Below, piece by piece: positions 11,340 to 21,869 of a stretch of 64,000 nucleotides of DNA. Under the pieces are notes generated by a model. It saw nothing but the letters and a program-made list of their open reading frames with translations. It had not been told where the DNA came from and made no database searches. The translations under genes were made by a program, and so were the position numbers. Numbering within the stretch: position 1 is the first letter of the stretch; every line of letters starts with the position of its first letter. This DNA comes from Albugo candida (taxonomy: Eukaryota > Oomycota > Peronosporomycetes > Albuginales): contig JBDOQK010000007.1 of NCBI GenBank assembly GCA_040437565.1, positions 124,001 through 188,000 of the forward strand, given 5' to 3'.

Positions 11340-12160
11340 AGCGCAATTGTTGCATTACCAGACCCCACCCCATTTTTTGGCTGTGACAAATGACTTGCAA
11401 GAGGGAGGTATACCTGTAAACTGATTATCCTGCTCTTGGAATTGCTAAAATTGTTCAAAATTCTTCTAGAAGCATGATAGTACAGGCTGTAGCAGATATA
11501 AGTTTAGAATGCGTGCTCGCAAGCCACGGTCAGAAAATGTTTGAAGAATCTAATTCACTCGCCATCGAATTAGGCAGGCTATTAGGTTCACAACAGCGAG
11601 CTCGAAGGCTTCAATTTTTGCAGATTGCAGATTGGAGTTAGTTGTCATTTGCTTCCGCTTTCCTGAGTTCATGTTTCCTGTGATGCTGCCAAAACAAACT
11701 CTTATGAGATCGAAGAAGGACAGTTTGATTCGCTGCAGCAGAAAAGAGATAGAAAGCCACAGTCATGCTCCTACCTAAATGTAAAAAGCTTGCCATCTTG
11801 GACGAGGTGTTGCAAGAAAAGCAATCGGTAATGAAGATGGTGGCACAGAAAAAGAATAAACTAACAGCAAATTGTCCCTCGCCTTCAGCATCGCCATTAG
11901 AACCACATCTGCAACGAACATCTCGTCGATCATCTCGATACTTATATGCGAACGTGGTGACAGCTATATAGCCTTTTGGAGCGGCTGTCCTGTTGTGTTC
12001 TGTCATAGTCTTCCGTACAGTAAATAACCCATTCTCGTGCTCCTTATTTATGTCAGCTACATCGTTCTGATCACCAGAATCAAAGTTCCAGAATGACTCT
12101 GACGAGAATGTATGTGGTCCTAGTATTTTTGTCGGTACGACGGCAACCAAGACCAAAGAT
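11340..12160 (+). pseudogene. Tail-anchored protein gene remnant, copy A
   Basis: Short stretches in shifting frames match the gene remnant at 50671-51416, for example ISLECVLASHGQK against ISLDCLLASPGKK, and CKKLAILDEVLQ near 11780. The C-terminal hydrophobic helix of copy C is only weakly preserved. Not translated as one frame; probably dead. Confidence 0.45.
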
Positions 12161-12633
12161 GGCTGGTTCAGCGTCTCAAGACAGGGCTATATGTTTTCTT
12201 CTTGTTTTCTAGTGCAACGGGACCGACTAGCTAAGGTTACGAGTTTTTAAGGGAATGCAGGACAGATTACCTTGTGACGTGAACAAATATTCGTATACTC
12301 TTTCAGCAATGACGAAGTTATTACCATGAAGCCTCTGGTCTAGGAAATGATGTGCATGAAAGCAATTAAGCCAAAGTAACATGAAAATCACGTTAAGAAC
12401 CTAGAAGAAAATGACGATATCGATGTCGCATCGCTACGTGGAATACCGGTAACAGCTGCCAATCACCTAAAATGCACAGTTCATGATTTTCGATAAACCC
12501 TGTTTTATATGGAAGGAATTTAAGATCCTCGTGTATCCCGCTTCTGAAGAATTTTCGAAAGTAGACGCCCGTCTCTCAATTTTCAGAGCACTTTTGACTA
12601 TCCGCTTCGCTTGTGTAACCAATCACCCACAAC
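12161..12633. promoter_or_regulatory. Conserved upstream region of the secreted gene, copy A
   Basis: No gene. The last about 450 bp are recognisably related to the sequence upstream of the copy B secreted gene (18180-18664), including ATCACCCACAACATGCT over the start codon. It probably contains the promoter, but no specific element can be named. Confidence 0.35.
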
Positions 12634-13914
12634 ATGCTTCACGTCTCAATCCGAAAGTTCTCAAGCTTCGTGTTCTTATTGCTTTTGTCGAGTTGGCAGC
12701 ACCGTTTGGGATATTCTGAAATAGTCAATTTGTACGATGATACCGATCCATCTGAAGATAATTTGAAACTGATTAGCGACACTGAACACATTGAAAATGT
12801 GAAGAAAGGACTGAAAGCAATATTTGACGCAAATGAGGTGTTAGTTGAGCAAAGATTTCCTGTCATTAAGGAGCATTTCAGATCATACGCAGAATACTGG
12901 CTGGAATTTTATGAAGTTCGGGTTAATTATAAACCGAGCAAAATCGAAGCGCAACCATCGTACTATCTTGCCTGTAGTTAGGCTACGCTGCTTATGGACT
13001 CGAATACTACTGACATTCTTATTTTTTAGGGCATGATTTCTCACATGAACGGTTTGAACCAGATGAATTGTTAACACTATGCTTAGAACTGAAGGTGCGT
13101 GCACTTTCATTCACTGACGAAATACGAAACGCTCTGGACAATCCAACCTATCAACCTGAACCTTTCGAAGTTCATGCTTTAGAAGCCAAATTATCGAATC
13201 CTGACACAGCAAGATTCCAATTTCCCCATCTACGATGCAATGATGCGCAGAACGAGAGCATTTTGCTTCGATTGCGCGTGTACCTTTTGAGGTTTCGTAT
13301 CAAGAAAAATTACCCGAACTGTGTTATCAACCCACGTAAAAATGTCTTGGAAGAATTGGAGAACTTTTCAATAATTGAGAATGTGAAAGGAGGGCTGAAC
13401 AAAGTATTTCAGCATCGTGGGGTCGTAGAAATGCAAAGAATACGTACCATTGAGAAGGATATAAAAACTTATGTACGCTACTGGTTAGAATATCATGATT
13501 GGCGGTATTCCTTTAACGTGAAGCAATACAGACCAGTACCGCACGTCAACCATGACGGTAAGAGGTTGCGCTGCTTCCTACCTCTGACACTTCTGATAAT
13601 CGTGTTCTCTCATTCGTACCTACGAAGACGAGGCTAATGCATTTCTTCGTCACAGAAGAGAATGTTTAGTGCTGAAGTTGCGTGCACTATTGTATACTGA
13701 AGAAGTACAAAAGGCTTTGAGCGATTCAAACCATATGCCCCGATCCTTCAAAAATATTCAAATGGAGTATAATCCTCCAAGTAAGCAATACGCAGGAGGC
13801 TTATTGATCTTGTTGAAAGACTACTACACGGAGCCCATTACAGGTGGTCCAAGTGACAGCTGCAAGTATTTTGCGGATCCAGACTTTGATGTGGTGCCAC
13901 CCAAGCCACAGTGA
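12634..13914 (+). CDS. Secreted two-repeat protein, copy A (384 aa, 3 exons)
   Basis: Exons 12634-12973, 13030-13557 and 13628-13914 join with two phase-1 introns (56 and 70 bp, GT...AG) into 384 codons plus stop. Residues 1-28 are a classic signal peptide (VFLLLLSSWQ core). The mature part is two tandem units with a period of about 174 residues. Each has VKxGLxxxF, then YxxYWLEF/Y (residues about 85-92 and 261-267), then an intron, then LxLKxRALxFT-EEI (about 130-145 and 303-316). Both introns fall at the matching place in the two units, so the gene arose by exon-level duplication. No RxLR or CHxC motif is visible and no known family is recognised. Copy C (48843-50124) has the same structure and length, which supports the model. 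Role as a host-interaction protein is inference from secretion and copy number. Confidence 0.75.
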
Positions 13915-13984
13915 GGGCCACCTTGGAAAAGAATAAAGTATGGAATACCCTGATTACCATCAGTAAAAATACAAGCTGAGGTGC

Positions 13985-14900
13985 CTGATTCCAGAATTTT
14001 ACTTTATATTGACTTCCACCTTCGGATGCTTTGCTACTACTTCTTCCACTTACGGCATCAAATCGTCCCAACAATCCACCTGAGCGCAGGCGCATTATAT
14101 TATCGTAAACGCGCCAGTAGCAATTGCCATTGTACCATCTCTTTGAGCAGCAATGTAATTAACGCATTTCAATGCGAAAACGCCGCAAATAACGCGTTCG
14201 ACGTCTCCTCCAAGTCCGCACGCTTAAAAAGTGAATGGCTACGAGCGTACGGACTCGCTATCAACAGAATATTTTTGCCAATATCGAAAAGCAACAGAAT
14301 AAAATGTCTCTGAAGCCACGGAACCCACCGCAATATGTTCTCCGTTCTCCAGTAGGTATACGACTCGCGAAAAGCTAATATTGGCCAAGCATGGCGACAA
14401 GCGCAGCAGCAGCTCAAATGGCCACAAAATGGAGATAAAGTGGCAAAGCAGTGGTTCCAACGCGCTCGGAAAGCAAAATTAGCAGAAGACGGAGCTGCCG
14501 AATAATCCCATGCGCTTCTCGTCGCAACACTCGCGACATTGGACGCTTGAGAATCGCGAAAAAGTAGCTGATTTCGAGCATAGCAGCGGGATGAAGCAAG
14601 AGACATTTTGATTTCCATGGAGCGGCCTACGCGTCCGGATATACATGCGTTTCAATTCACGAGGTTCCATTGTCAGAACGAAAATCGGTTTGTCTCTACG
14701 GAATAGGCTGCTTCTGCTCTTGTCATTCGCAATTATCTGTCGTTCAACGTATGGAATAGCGAGACAGATACCTTTAAAGCTCAAATTGATAACTGGAAGA
14801 TTAGACAGATGCCAAGATGCGGGGAGAAGCGGCAATGGAAGGTCCCCACGAAAAGTAAAAAGCTTCGATGCCATCGTGGGAGGCATTGACTATGTGAACA
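13985..14900 (-). pseudogene. Orphan gene remnant opposite the secreted gene, copy A
   Basis: On the minus strand an open frame of about 149 codons (14169-14618) contains WPILAFRESY, YWRTENILRWVPWLQR and LLFDIGKNILLIASPYARS. The same frame is open and similar in copies B and C, which suggests it once coded. A second upstream stretch (about 14600-14890) shows MEPRELKRMYIRTRRP, also shared. I do not recognise the protein. Frames change between segments, so it is either intron-rich or broken. Confidence 0.4.
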
Positions 14901-15189
14901 GGATCGACAGTTTCGCTGTGATCCAATACGCTTTCAAAACGCGTTTGGGATCTACGCTCTTTCTCCAATATCACTCAGAATCGAGGGAGATCATTACATG
15001 GAGCCCGCGATGTTCTCTTTCGACTCGACTTCCTTCATCGATTCCTCAAATTCCAAAAAATGCGACCCCAAAGTCTTAAAGAGCCACTTTCAAACGTCTT
15101 GCGCACTCCTTTTCATGCACTTCTAAAAGAGATCTTAGAAACGTTTTGTCCATCAAATAGCGACACATCAAAAAGCCTGGCTCCTTCCA

Positions 15190-15945
15190 TCACGTAATAT
15201 TCCTTGCCGTCATCGAATCCGACTGATTCAACTTCACTTTCTACATCTTCTCAGCAATTCGATATCTCACTACAGAGAGCTTCGATTGGGTCAGGGCCTT
15301 CACAAAATCTCGTCGCTCAATTGCTTCCTCCACTCCACAGCACCTTTTTCAGCGCTAATGANNNNNNNNNNNNNNNNNNNNNNNNNNNNNNNNNNNNNNN
15401 NNNNNNNNNNNNNNNNNNNNNNNNNNNNNNNNNNNNNNNNNNNNNNNNNNNNNNNNNNNNNTTAGAAACGTTTTGTCCATCAAATAGCGACACATCAAAA
15501 AGCCTGGCTCCTTCCATCACGTAATATTCCTTGCCGTCATCGAATCCGACTGATTCAACTTCACTTTCTACATCTTCTCAGCAATTCGATATCTCACTAC
15601 AGAGAGCTTCGATTGGGTCAGGGCCTTCACAAAATCTCGTCGCTCAATTGCTTCCTCCACTCCACAGCACCTTTTTCAGCGCTAATGAATTCATTTTTCA
15701 TCCGCATGGAGCGCAAAAATGTGATTGCCAGAGAGACCGCTTTCTTTCAAAGCGTCCAAGTGCGACACAATATCCAATCGCATGGCTTGATATGGGTCAT
15801 ACCCAAAAACCGATGTCATCGATAACAAACGCGCTTTCCAGCTTCGAGGAGGAAGCTCGGTGCCGTCAACCGACGCTGTCGTTCTCATTCGAAGAAGAAG
15901 ACGTTTGATGCACTTCCGAATTGTTCGAACCTTACAGATACCGCA
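15190..15945 (-). pseudogene. PHD-gene 3' flank remnant, copy B
   Basis: It matches 21320-21870 and 9936-10300 by nucleotide. The zinc-finger part is deleted: the sequence jumps from the tail region directly to the bases that lie 5' of it in copy A, just before the ArfGAP remnant. No coding capacity remains. Part of it is listed twice because of the unmerged contig overlap. Confidence 0.6.
15362..15461. other. Assembly gap with unmerged overlap (227 bp)
   Basis: 15135-15361 equals 15462-15688 (offset 327) exactly to the gap edges. One of the two copies is almost certainly redundant. Confidence 0.9.
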
Positions 15946-15963
15946 CACAAGCGCTAATCGATC

Positions 15964-16835
15964 GTGAATGGGAGCTTGTCGGGTAGGGAACTACAACACT
16001 TTACAACAGAAACGTATCGAAAGCGATTGAGGGGACTTGTTAAGCGAAGCATACCGGTTTCCTTGACGCAAGACGGTGCAACTTGCTTGAAATCAACAAC
16101 ACATTTAAGTCAGCGTAATGGGGATGATAGAGGCATTGAGGCGCTGAATGGAGAATCACAGGATGGTTACGTCGCTATGTCAGTGGTTATAGCCTGCGAG
16201 TGTGTCAAGAGACCAATTTTTAATCGATAAGCAATTACATTTACCTGATGAAGCGCATGCACGAATGCAAGCCAAATTTGGACCTGGAGGACTTCGAGGT
16301 ATCGGAAGTAACGTCGAAAAACAAGAATGAAAGGGCAACGGTGGAGTTGCTGCTATATCGAGGTTAGCTAAATGTGGAGAAGAGTCACTTTTCGAATGTA
16401 AATTGATTTTTGCTGCATAGTGCGTTTAGCTTCTTAAGCACTACATATCGTCAGCATCCTCCGCTGCTGCTAGTCTGGTTCGTGATCAAAATCTCGGTTC
16501 CAACGTTTCTTCCGGTTGGTTTTTTTTCCTAAACACGCTGAATGACCCCAATTTAAGTGAAAATGTGAAGACGGGCGCTTCGGCTGGCTGGTCAGCGCTT
16601 TCAACCGCTACCAAAAGTGTTTGGAATGCAGCTCAAGGCGCATTTGAAAGTCCGTCCAGTCAAAACACTGTTGCAAGGTCTGAGTCAGATAGCGATGTCT
16701 CATCGGGACAGTCTTTTGGGGCGGGCACAATAGCACATTGCGAGTCTGTTAGAACCGATTCATTGCAACAGAAGCATATCTGTAAACATAAGACGCGCGA
16801 CTGCATTTTGCGACAGCTGCGGAGTGCACGATAGT
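15964..16835 (+). pseudogene. ArfGAP pseudogene, copy B
   Basis: It shows the same conserved pieces as copy A (YRKRLRGL, RNGDDRGIEALNG, TGASAGWSALSTATKSVW) and also retains the 31-bp intron and the exon after it (QAKFGPGGLRGIGS, near 16270-16310). The zinc finger is missing and the C-terminal tail is cut short. Probably dead. Confidence 0.7.
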
Positions 16836-18230
16836 CCTTCACTCTGAAGTAATGGTAGAGGTATTGAATATGCTCAGTCGTGCGGTGGTGCAACTTGACT
16901 GCTTATCTATAAAGGCCGAAAGGAAGAGTAGCGATCCAATTTCTCTGGCAAGAAGTTGTAGCGTGTTTTCCACCATTACTCAAATTTGGTTGTTAAAAGT
17001 AGATGTCCTCTCGATGAGAAAACTATGAGCGGTAGGTAGGTGTTCTGTATATTTGGCTATGCTACCCTAAAAAATTTTGAATTCTGTGAATCTGCATCGT
17101 AGCATAGGCTGTAGCCGAAAGAAGTTAGTTCTGTACTGCTGCTCCTAAGCGCCGAGGTCAGAAAATGCCTCAAAAGTTTGCTGTGCTCGCCTTCAAGTTT
17201 GGCAAGTCTGTTAGCTTTACAGCAAGGAGCCCACATCATCTAAGATATTTGCGGCTTCCTCAGGTTATATGTTTTGTACTCTTCCTAAACCAGAATTTTG
17301 ATGAAATTGGAGAAGGACAGTTTGGGGTTTGCTGAAGCAAAAAATTGGAAGCAATTGCCACATCCATGCCCCATGCTGATCGCAGAAAGCTAGCTATCTC
17401 TGAATGCAGCGATTTGAGCACACATACGGTAATAAAAGAAGATGACACAGAAAGAGGGAAGGGGAGACGATCAAATAGTAAATTGTCTTCAGCCTCCAGC
17501 ATCGCCTTCACAAGAACATCTGCATCAAACATCTTGTCCACCAACTCGGTGCTTATGTGCAGACCTAACGGCAATTTGATAGCCTTGTGTAGCATCCGTC
17601 ATGTTCATATCTTCCACCACCACGTACATAGCTCATTCTCCTGCTCCTATAGTTTACCTTAGCTACACTACTCGTTAGTACACCAGATGGCTGGTCGAAA
17701 TCATGGAATCGTAGTGAGTCAAGAAAATTTTTGACGTNNNNNNNNNNNNNNNNNNNNNNNNNNNNNNNNNNNNNNNNNNNNNNNNNNNNNNNNNNNNNNN
17801 NNNNNNNNNNNNNNNNNNNNNNNNNNNNNNNNNNNNNAATGCAGCGATTTGAGCACACATACGGTAATAAAAGAAGATGACACAGAAAGAGGGAAGGGGA
17901 GACGATCAAATAGTAAATTGTCTTCAGCCTCCAGCATCGCCTTCACAAGAACATCTGCATCAAACATCTTGTCCACCAACTCGGTGCTTATGTGCAGACC
18001 TAACGGCAATTTGATAGCCTTGTGTAGCATCCGTCATGTTCATATCTTCCACCACCACGTACATAGCTCATTCTCCTGCTCCTATAGTTTACCTTAGCTA
18101 CACTACTCGTTAGTACACCAGATGGCTGGTCGAAATCATGGAATCGTAGTGAGTCAAGAAAATTTTTGACGTTTCAAAAAGACGGCGATTTAGTTTCTAG
18201 TCCAACAGGAACTGAGTGGTTGACGTTACG
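16836..18230 (+). pseudogene. Tail-anchored protein gene remnant, copy B
   Basis: It aligns in pieces with 50671-51416 (MHDSH against VHDSP, then CGGAT) and with copy A (ADRRKLAIS near 17380). Stops and frame changes occur throughout. About 330 bp are listed twice because of the overlap across the gap at 17738-17837. Confidence 0.45.
17738..17837. other. Assembly gap with unmerged overlap (335 bp)
   Basis: 17403-17737 equals 17838-18172 (offset 435) exactly to the gap edges. Confidence 0.9.
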
Positions 18231-18664
18231 AGTTCTCTAACAGAACATGCGGGACAAATTGCTATGCGATTTGGTGAATAAGTTACTACGAAAATTGTAA
18301 TGTAGCTAATGAAGCGTATGAAAGTAGCTTATCAAATTTAACATGGAAATCACGCTAAAACAATCCAGAGTCAACGACGTTATCGACGTCGCGTCGTTAC
18401 CTTGAAACCGGTGATAGTTCCTGATCATCTGAGATGTACAATTTATGATTTTCATGCAGTTCCAGTCGCCTAGAGGCCTCTAATTACAGCACCTCGAAAT
18501 TTCAAATCAACATTATCCACGTTCGACACGAGACACTCATTTTTGAGAATTTGAGATGCTCATGAATCCCACTCCTGGAAAATTTCGGAAAGCAGATGTC
18601 GTCTCTGAGTTTTCCAAACACTTTTGACCACCCATTCGCACTTGCGTAACCAATCACCCACAAC
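18231..18664. promoter_or_regulatory. Upstream region of the secreted gene, copy B
   Basis: No gene. It is related to 12240-12633 and, more weakly, to the reverse complement of 50130-50520. It shares the word GCGGGACAAATTGCT-like with copy C. A promoter is presumed and no element can be pinned. Confidence 0.3.
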
Positions 18665-19863
18665 ATGCTCCACGTCTCAATCCGAAAGTTCTCAAGCTTC
18701 GCGTTCTTATTGCTTTTGTCGAGTTGGCAGCACCGATTGGGATATTCTGGAATAGTTCAATTGTACGATGATACCGATCCATCTGAAGATAATTTGAGAG
18801 TGATTAGCGACACTGAACACATTAAAAATGTGAAGGAAGGACTGAAAGCAATATTTCACGCTGACGAGGCATTAGGTGAGCAAAGCTATCCTGTCATTGC
18901 GGAGCATTTGGAATCGTACGTAGAATACTGGCTGGAATTTTATACAATTCGGACAACCTACTTACCCGAGCCAACCGAACAGAAACTGGTCGACCATGTG
19001 GCCTTTAATGAAGTTGCGCTGCTAATGGACACTGATGCTTCTGACATCTTCTTTTGTAGGGGATGTGTACTCACGTGAAAGCATAATCTTGATGAAGTGA
19101 ACATTTTATGTTTAGAACTGAAAGCACGTGCACTTTCATTCACTGATAAAATACAAGAAGTACTGAAGAACTCTGTGTATCATCAAATCGAACCCTTCAA
19201 AATAAGGGATCTACAACGCGAAGTATCAAATCCCGAACCGGGACAAATTATATTTCCCCAAATGCGATGCAATGATGAGGAGAGCAAGAGCGTCTTGCTC
19301 CGATTGCGTTTGTACACTTGGATGAAACTGAATAAAGGACGCATCAAGCCAACCAAAGAGGAGTTTTTAAATGAGAACATTACACCATATCGGGAGGAAG
19401 TGGAAAAGGCGCTGGAAGCGATAGGTCAGGACGGCCACGGCGAAGAAGAGGAAGGAAATCAAAACTTGGGGACTCTCAAAAAATCATACAAGCGATACTG
19501 GTTGGAATTTGATGATATGTGGAGTAATGTGAAGAAACTGTTCCCAATCAGGGGGTCTAACGTGGACGGTGAGTAGGTTGCGCTGCTTCGAGACTCTGAT
19601 CCTACTGACAATCTTGCTGTCACCGTCGCGCATACGTAGATCTTAAGAATGTTTATATTCGCTACAGGAGAGTGTGTATGCTACTGAACATACGTGCGCT
19701 CATATTTACGGTGGAGATACGGAACGCTTTGGCCGACCCGAATTACAAGCCCGGCGACTTCAGGATTGAGCAATTCGACTTCAATGAGTTGGACCAGCAA
19801 AAAGCAGAAAATTTTTTGCCCGAGTTAAAAGACCTAAGAAAAAAAGCCAATCAGGTCGTGTAA
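18665..19863 (+). CDS. Secreted two-repeat protein, copy B (probably decayed)
   Basis: Exon 1 starts at 18665 with the same signal peptide as copy A and runs through YVEYWLEFY. Exon 2 (about 19060-19568) carries LCLELKARALSFT and the second YWLEF, and exon 3 (19640-19863) carries LLNIRALIFTVEI. The exon 2 to exon 3 intron is intact (GT...AG, phase 1). The exon 1 to exon 2 junction does not join in frame in the way copies A and C do. The protein is also shortened and has an acidic insertion (EEEEG) before the second YWLEF. Either it uses another acceptor or it is a pseudogene. Confidence 0.5.
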
Positions 19864-20200
19864 GTGGCAGATCTCGCTCGACTGTGCTGCCAGACCACAC
19901 CGGAAGCAGCCTTAAAAGATAGCGGTCCGAAATATCTGGACTACCATACAAAGAATACAATCCTAGACGACTGATTCAGAATTTCTTTTTATGTTGACTT
20001 CCACCTGTCTTGTTGTGCTATTGCTCTGGCACGCTTTCTAGCATCGCACTTGGCATTCTTGGATTACTGATTTTGCTGATAATCCGTGTAATCTTCATGT
20101 ATGTTTAACGGCCGAGTGCAATACATTGACAGATCGATAGATATATTACGGAAACGATAGAGATCGCGATCTACTTGAATGTGTCCGAAAAGGCCACGCG

Positions 20201-21180
20201 ATGGAGAAGGAGATTGCGAATGCCGTATGCAGAAATGATACTATACTCTATAGTAGGCTACTTCTCGAGTGGAAACCAACAACAATTTCATCTATTGTCG
20301 AGCACATAAGCCTAGGATATCTACATGCCGATCACATCGCCTTCAAATTGTTCCAAATTAATAAGAATCCGCGCGAACGCAGGCGCACTATACAATCGTA
20401 AACGCGCCAGTAACAATGACCATTGTACTATTTATCTAAGCTGAAATGGATATGCCGCATTTCAAGCGAAAACACCACCAAATAACGCATGCAACGTCTT
20501 CTCCAAATCCGCACGCTCGAAAAGCGAATGGCTACGAACGTACGCATTCGCTATCGACAGAATCGTTTGCCCAATATCGCAAAGAAACAGCAAAAAACAC
20601 CTCTGAACCCACAAAATCCACCGCAATGTATTATGCGCTCTCCAGCAGCAGTACGACTCGAGAAAAGCTGATATTTGCCAAGGACAACGACAAGCGCAGC
20701 AGCAGCTCAAGGGGGCACATAATGGAGACAAATTGGCAAAACAGCGGTTGCAACGCGCTCATCAAGTGAGATTAGCAGAAGACGGAGCTGACATTGGACG
20801 CTCGCTGCACAAGCATTGACAGTTGAACGACTATAAAGAAGATTTCACAATAAGAGGCATAAGAATCACCAAAACGAAGCTGATCTGGATGTAAAGTATC
20901 GGGAAGAAAACAGAAGACATTTTGATTTGCATGGAACGGCTTACGCGTATGAGTATTGATGCGTTCTAATTCACGCGGTTCCAATGTCAGAACGAAATCG
21001 GTTTATGTATACGAATCTGACTGCTTCTATTTGTGTTATTCGCCATCAACTTCCTTCCAACGCATGGAATACCAAGACAGATACCTTCCAAACACAAAGT
21101 GATAATCGGAATCAAACTGTAGACGATACAGCTGCCAACATGCGTGGACAAGCGGCAATGAAAGTGCCTCACAAAAAGCT
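20201..21180 (-). pseudogene. Orphan gene remnant, copy B
   Basis: Minus-strand frames match copy A: WQISAFLESY, then LRWILWVQR, then SHSLFERADLEKTLHALF (20462-20731), and MEPRELERINTHTRKP upstream (20772-20984). A + strand frame at 20201-20401 overlaps the region but is not conserved in the other copies. Confidence 0.4.
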
Positions 21181-21320
21181 TAGAAATCGACTAAATTGTG
21201 TGAAAAATTGCATTCTTCCGCATATCCGATGCGCTCTTGTAAATGCGTTTGGGCTTTATGCATTTCTAAATTACAATTTGATAAGCGACATATCAAGCCT
21301 CGTTGACACATGAAACCTGG

Positions 21321-21869
21321 CTCCTTCAATGACACAATATTCCTTGCCGTCATCGAATCCACCCGATTCAACTTTGCTTTCTAAATCTCTTGAGCAACTC
21401 GATATCTCACCACAGAAGCTTCGATTGGGTCAGAGCCTTCACAAAATCTCGTCGTTCAATTGCTTCCTCCACAGCGCCTCTTATAGCGGTAATGTTTTCA
21501 TTCCATCCAGACGGATCGCAAATGTGATTGCCACGGCTTCTCAGAATGTATTGAGTCGAACATAACAAATGGCCAATTTCGCATTATCGTTGATGTTTTG
21601 GAATAAGATCTTTACGGCACTGAACATTCCTGTCTTGAAACAACGCTCTCCAATCTCTTGAATTTGAGCCACATTTGGCGCGGGTATAAAGTCTTCCAGT
21701 TCAGAGAACTTTTAAAACCCCAACGCAATACTTAATCGGCTGGCTTGCTATGGGTCATACGCAAAAGCCGATGCCATTGATAGCAAACGCGTCCTCCAGC
21801 TTCGAGGAAGAGGCCTGAGTCCGTCAACGACGTTGTCGTTCTCACTCGAAGAAGAGATGTTTGGTGCAG
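21321..21869 (-). other. 3' flank of the PHD gene with inserted gene shard
   Basis: This is the third occurrence of the block-start sequence. Unlike copies A and B it is interrupted by about 190 bp of clathrin-heavy-chain-like sequence (21527-21715). No other gene is seen. Confidence 0.6.
21527..21715 (-). pseudogene. Clathrin heavy chain fragment
   Basis: On the minus strand it reads FSELEDFIPAPNVAQIQEIG, then ERCFKTGMFSAVKILFQN, then INDNAKLAICYVRL and EAVA. This follows the clathrin heavy chain repeat (ELEDFI, NVANIQDIGDRC, GMYEAAKLLFSN, AKLA, VRL, AAV). Only about 55 residues are present, a stop interrupts it, and both ends pass directly into duplicated-block sequence. It is an inserted shard of a gene located elsewhere. 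Confidence 0.75.

Larger units (their letters stand above)
9936..15180 (+). repeat. Duplicated block, copy A
   Basis: Copy A contains, left to right, a PHD-gene 3' end (minus), ArfGAP pseudogene (plus), tail-anchored gene remnant (plus), intact secreted two-repeat gene (plus) and orphan gene remnant (minus). The same order recurs in copy B (15185-21320). The order without the PHD piece recurs inverted in copy C (47130-52836). Copies are clearly diverged at the nucleotide level, so they are not assembly artefacts. Confidence 0.85.
15185..21320 (+). repeat. Duplicated block, copy B
   Basis: Second tandem copy of the block, beginning with the same CCTTCCATCACGTAATATTC junction as copy A and ending where the same sequence starts a third time (about 21310) in front of the intact PHD gene. 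It contains two scaffold gaps, each with unmerged overlaps. Confidence 0.85.

Noticed and set aside
12634-12740. RxLR or CHxC effector motif in the secreted proteins
   Set aside because: Inspected the N-terminal 100 residues of copies A, B and C; no convincing motif is present.
20446-20769. + strand 107-aa frame opposite the orphan gene in block B
   Set aside because: Not open in blocks A or C, whereas the minus-strand frame is conserved in all three.
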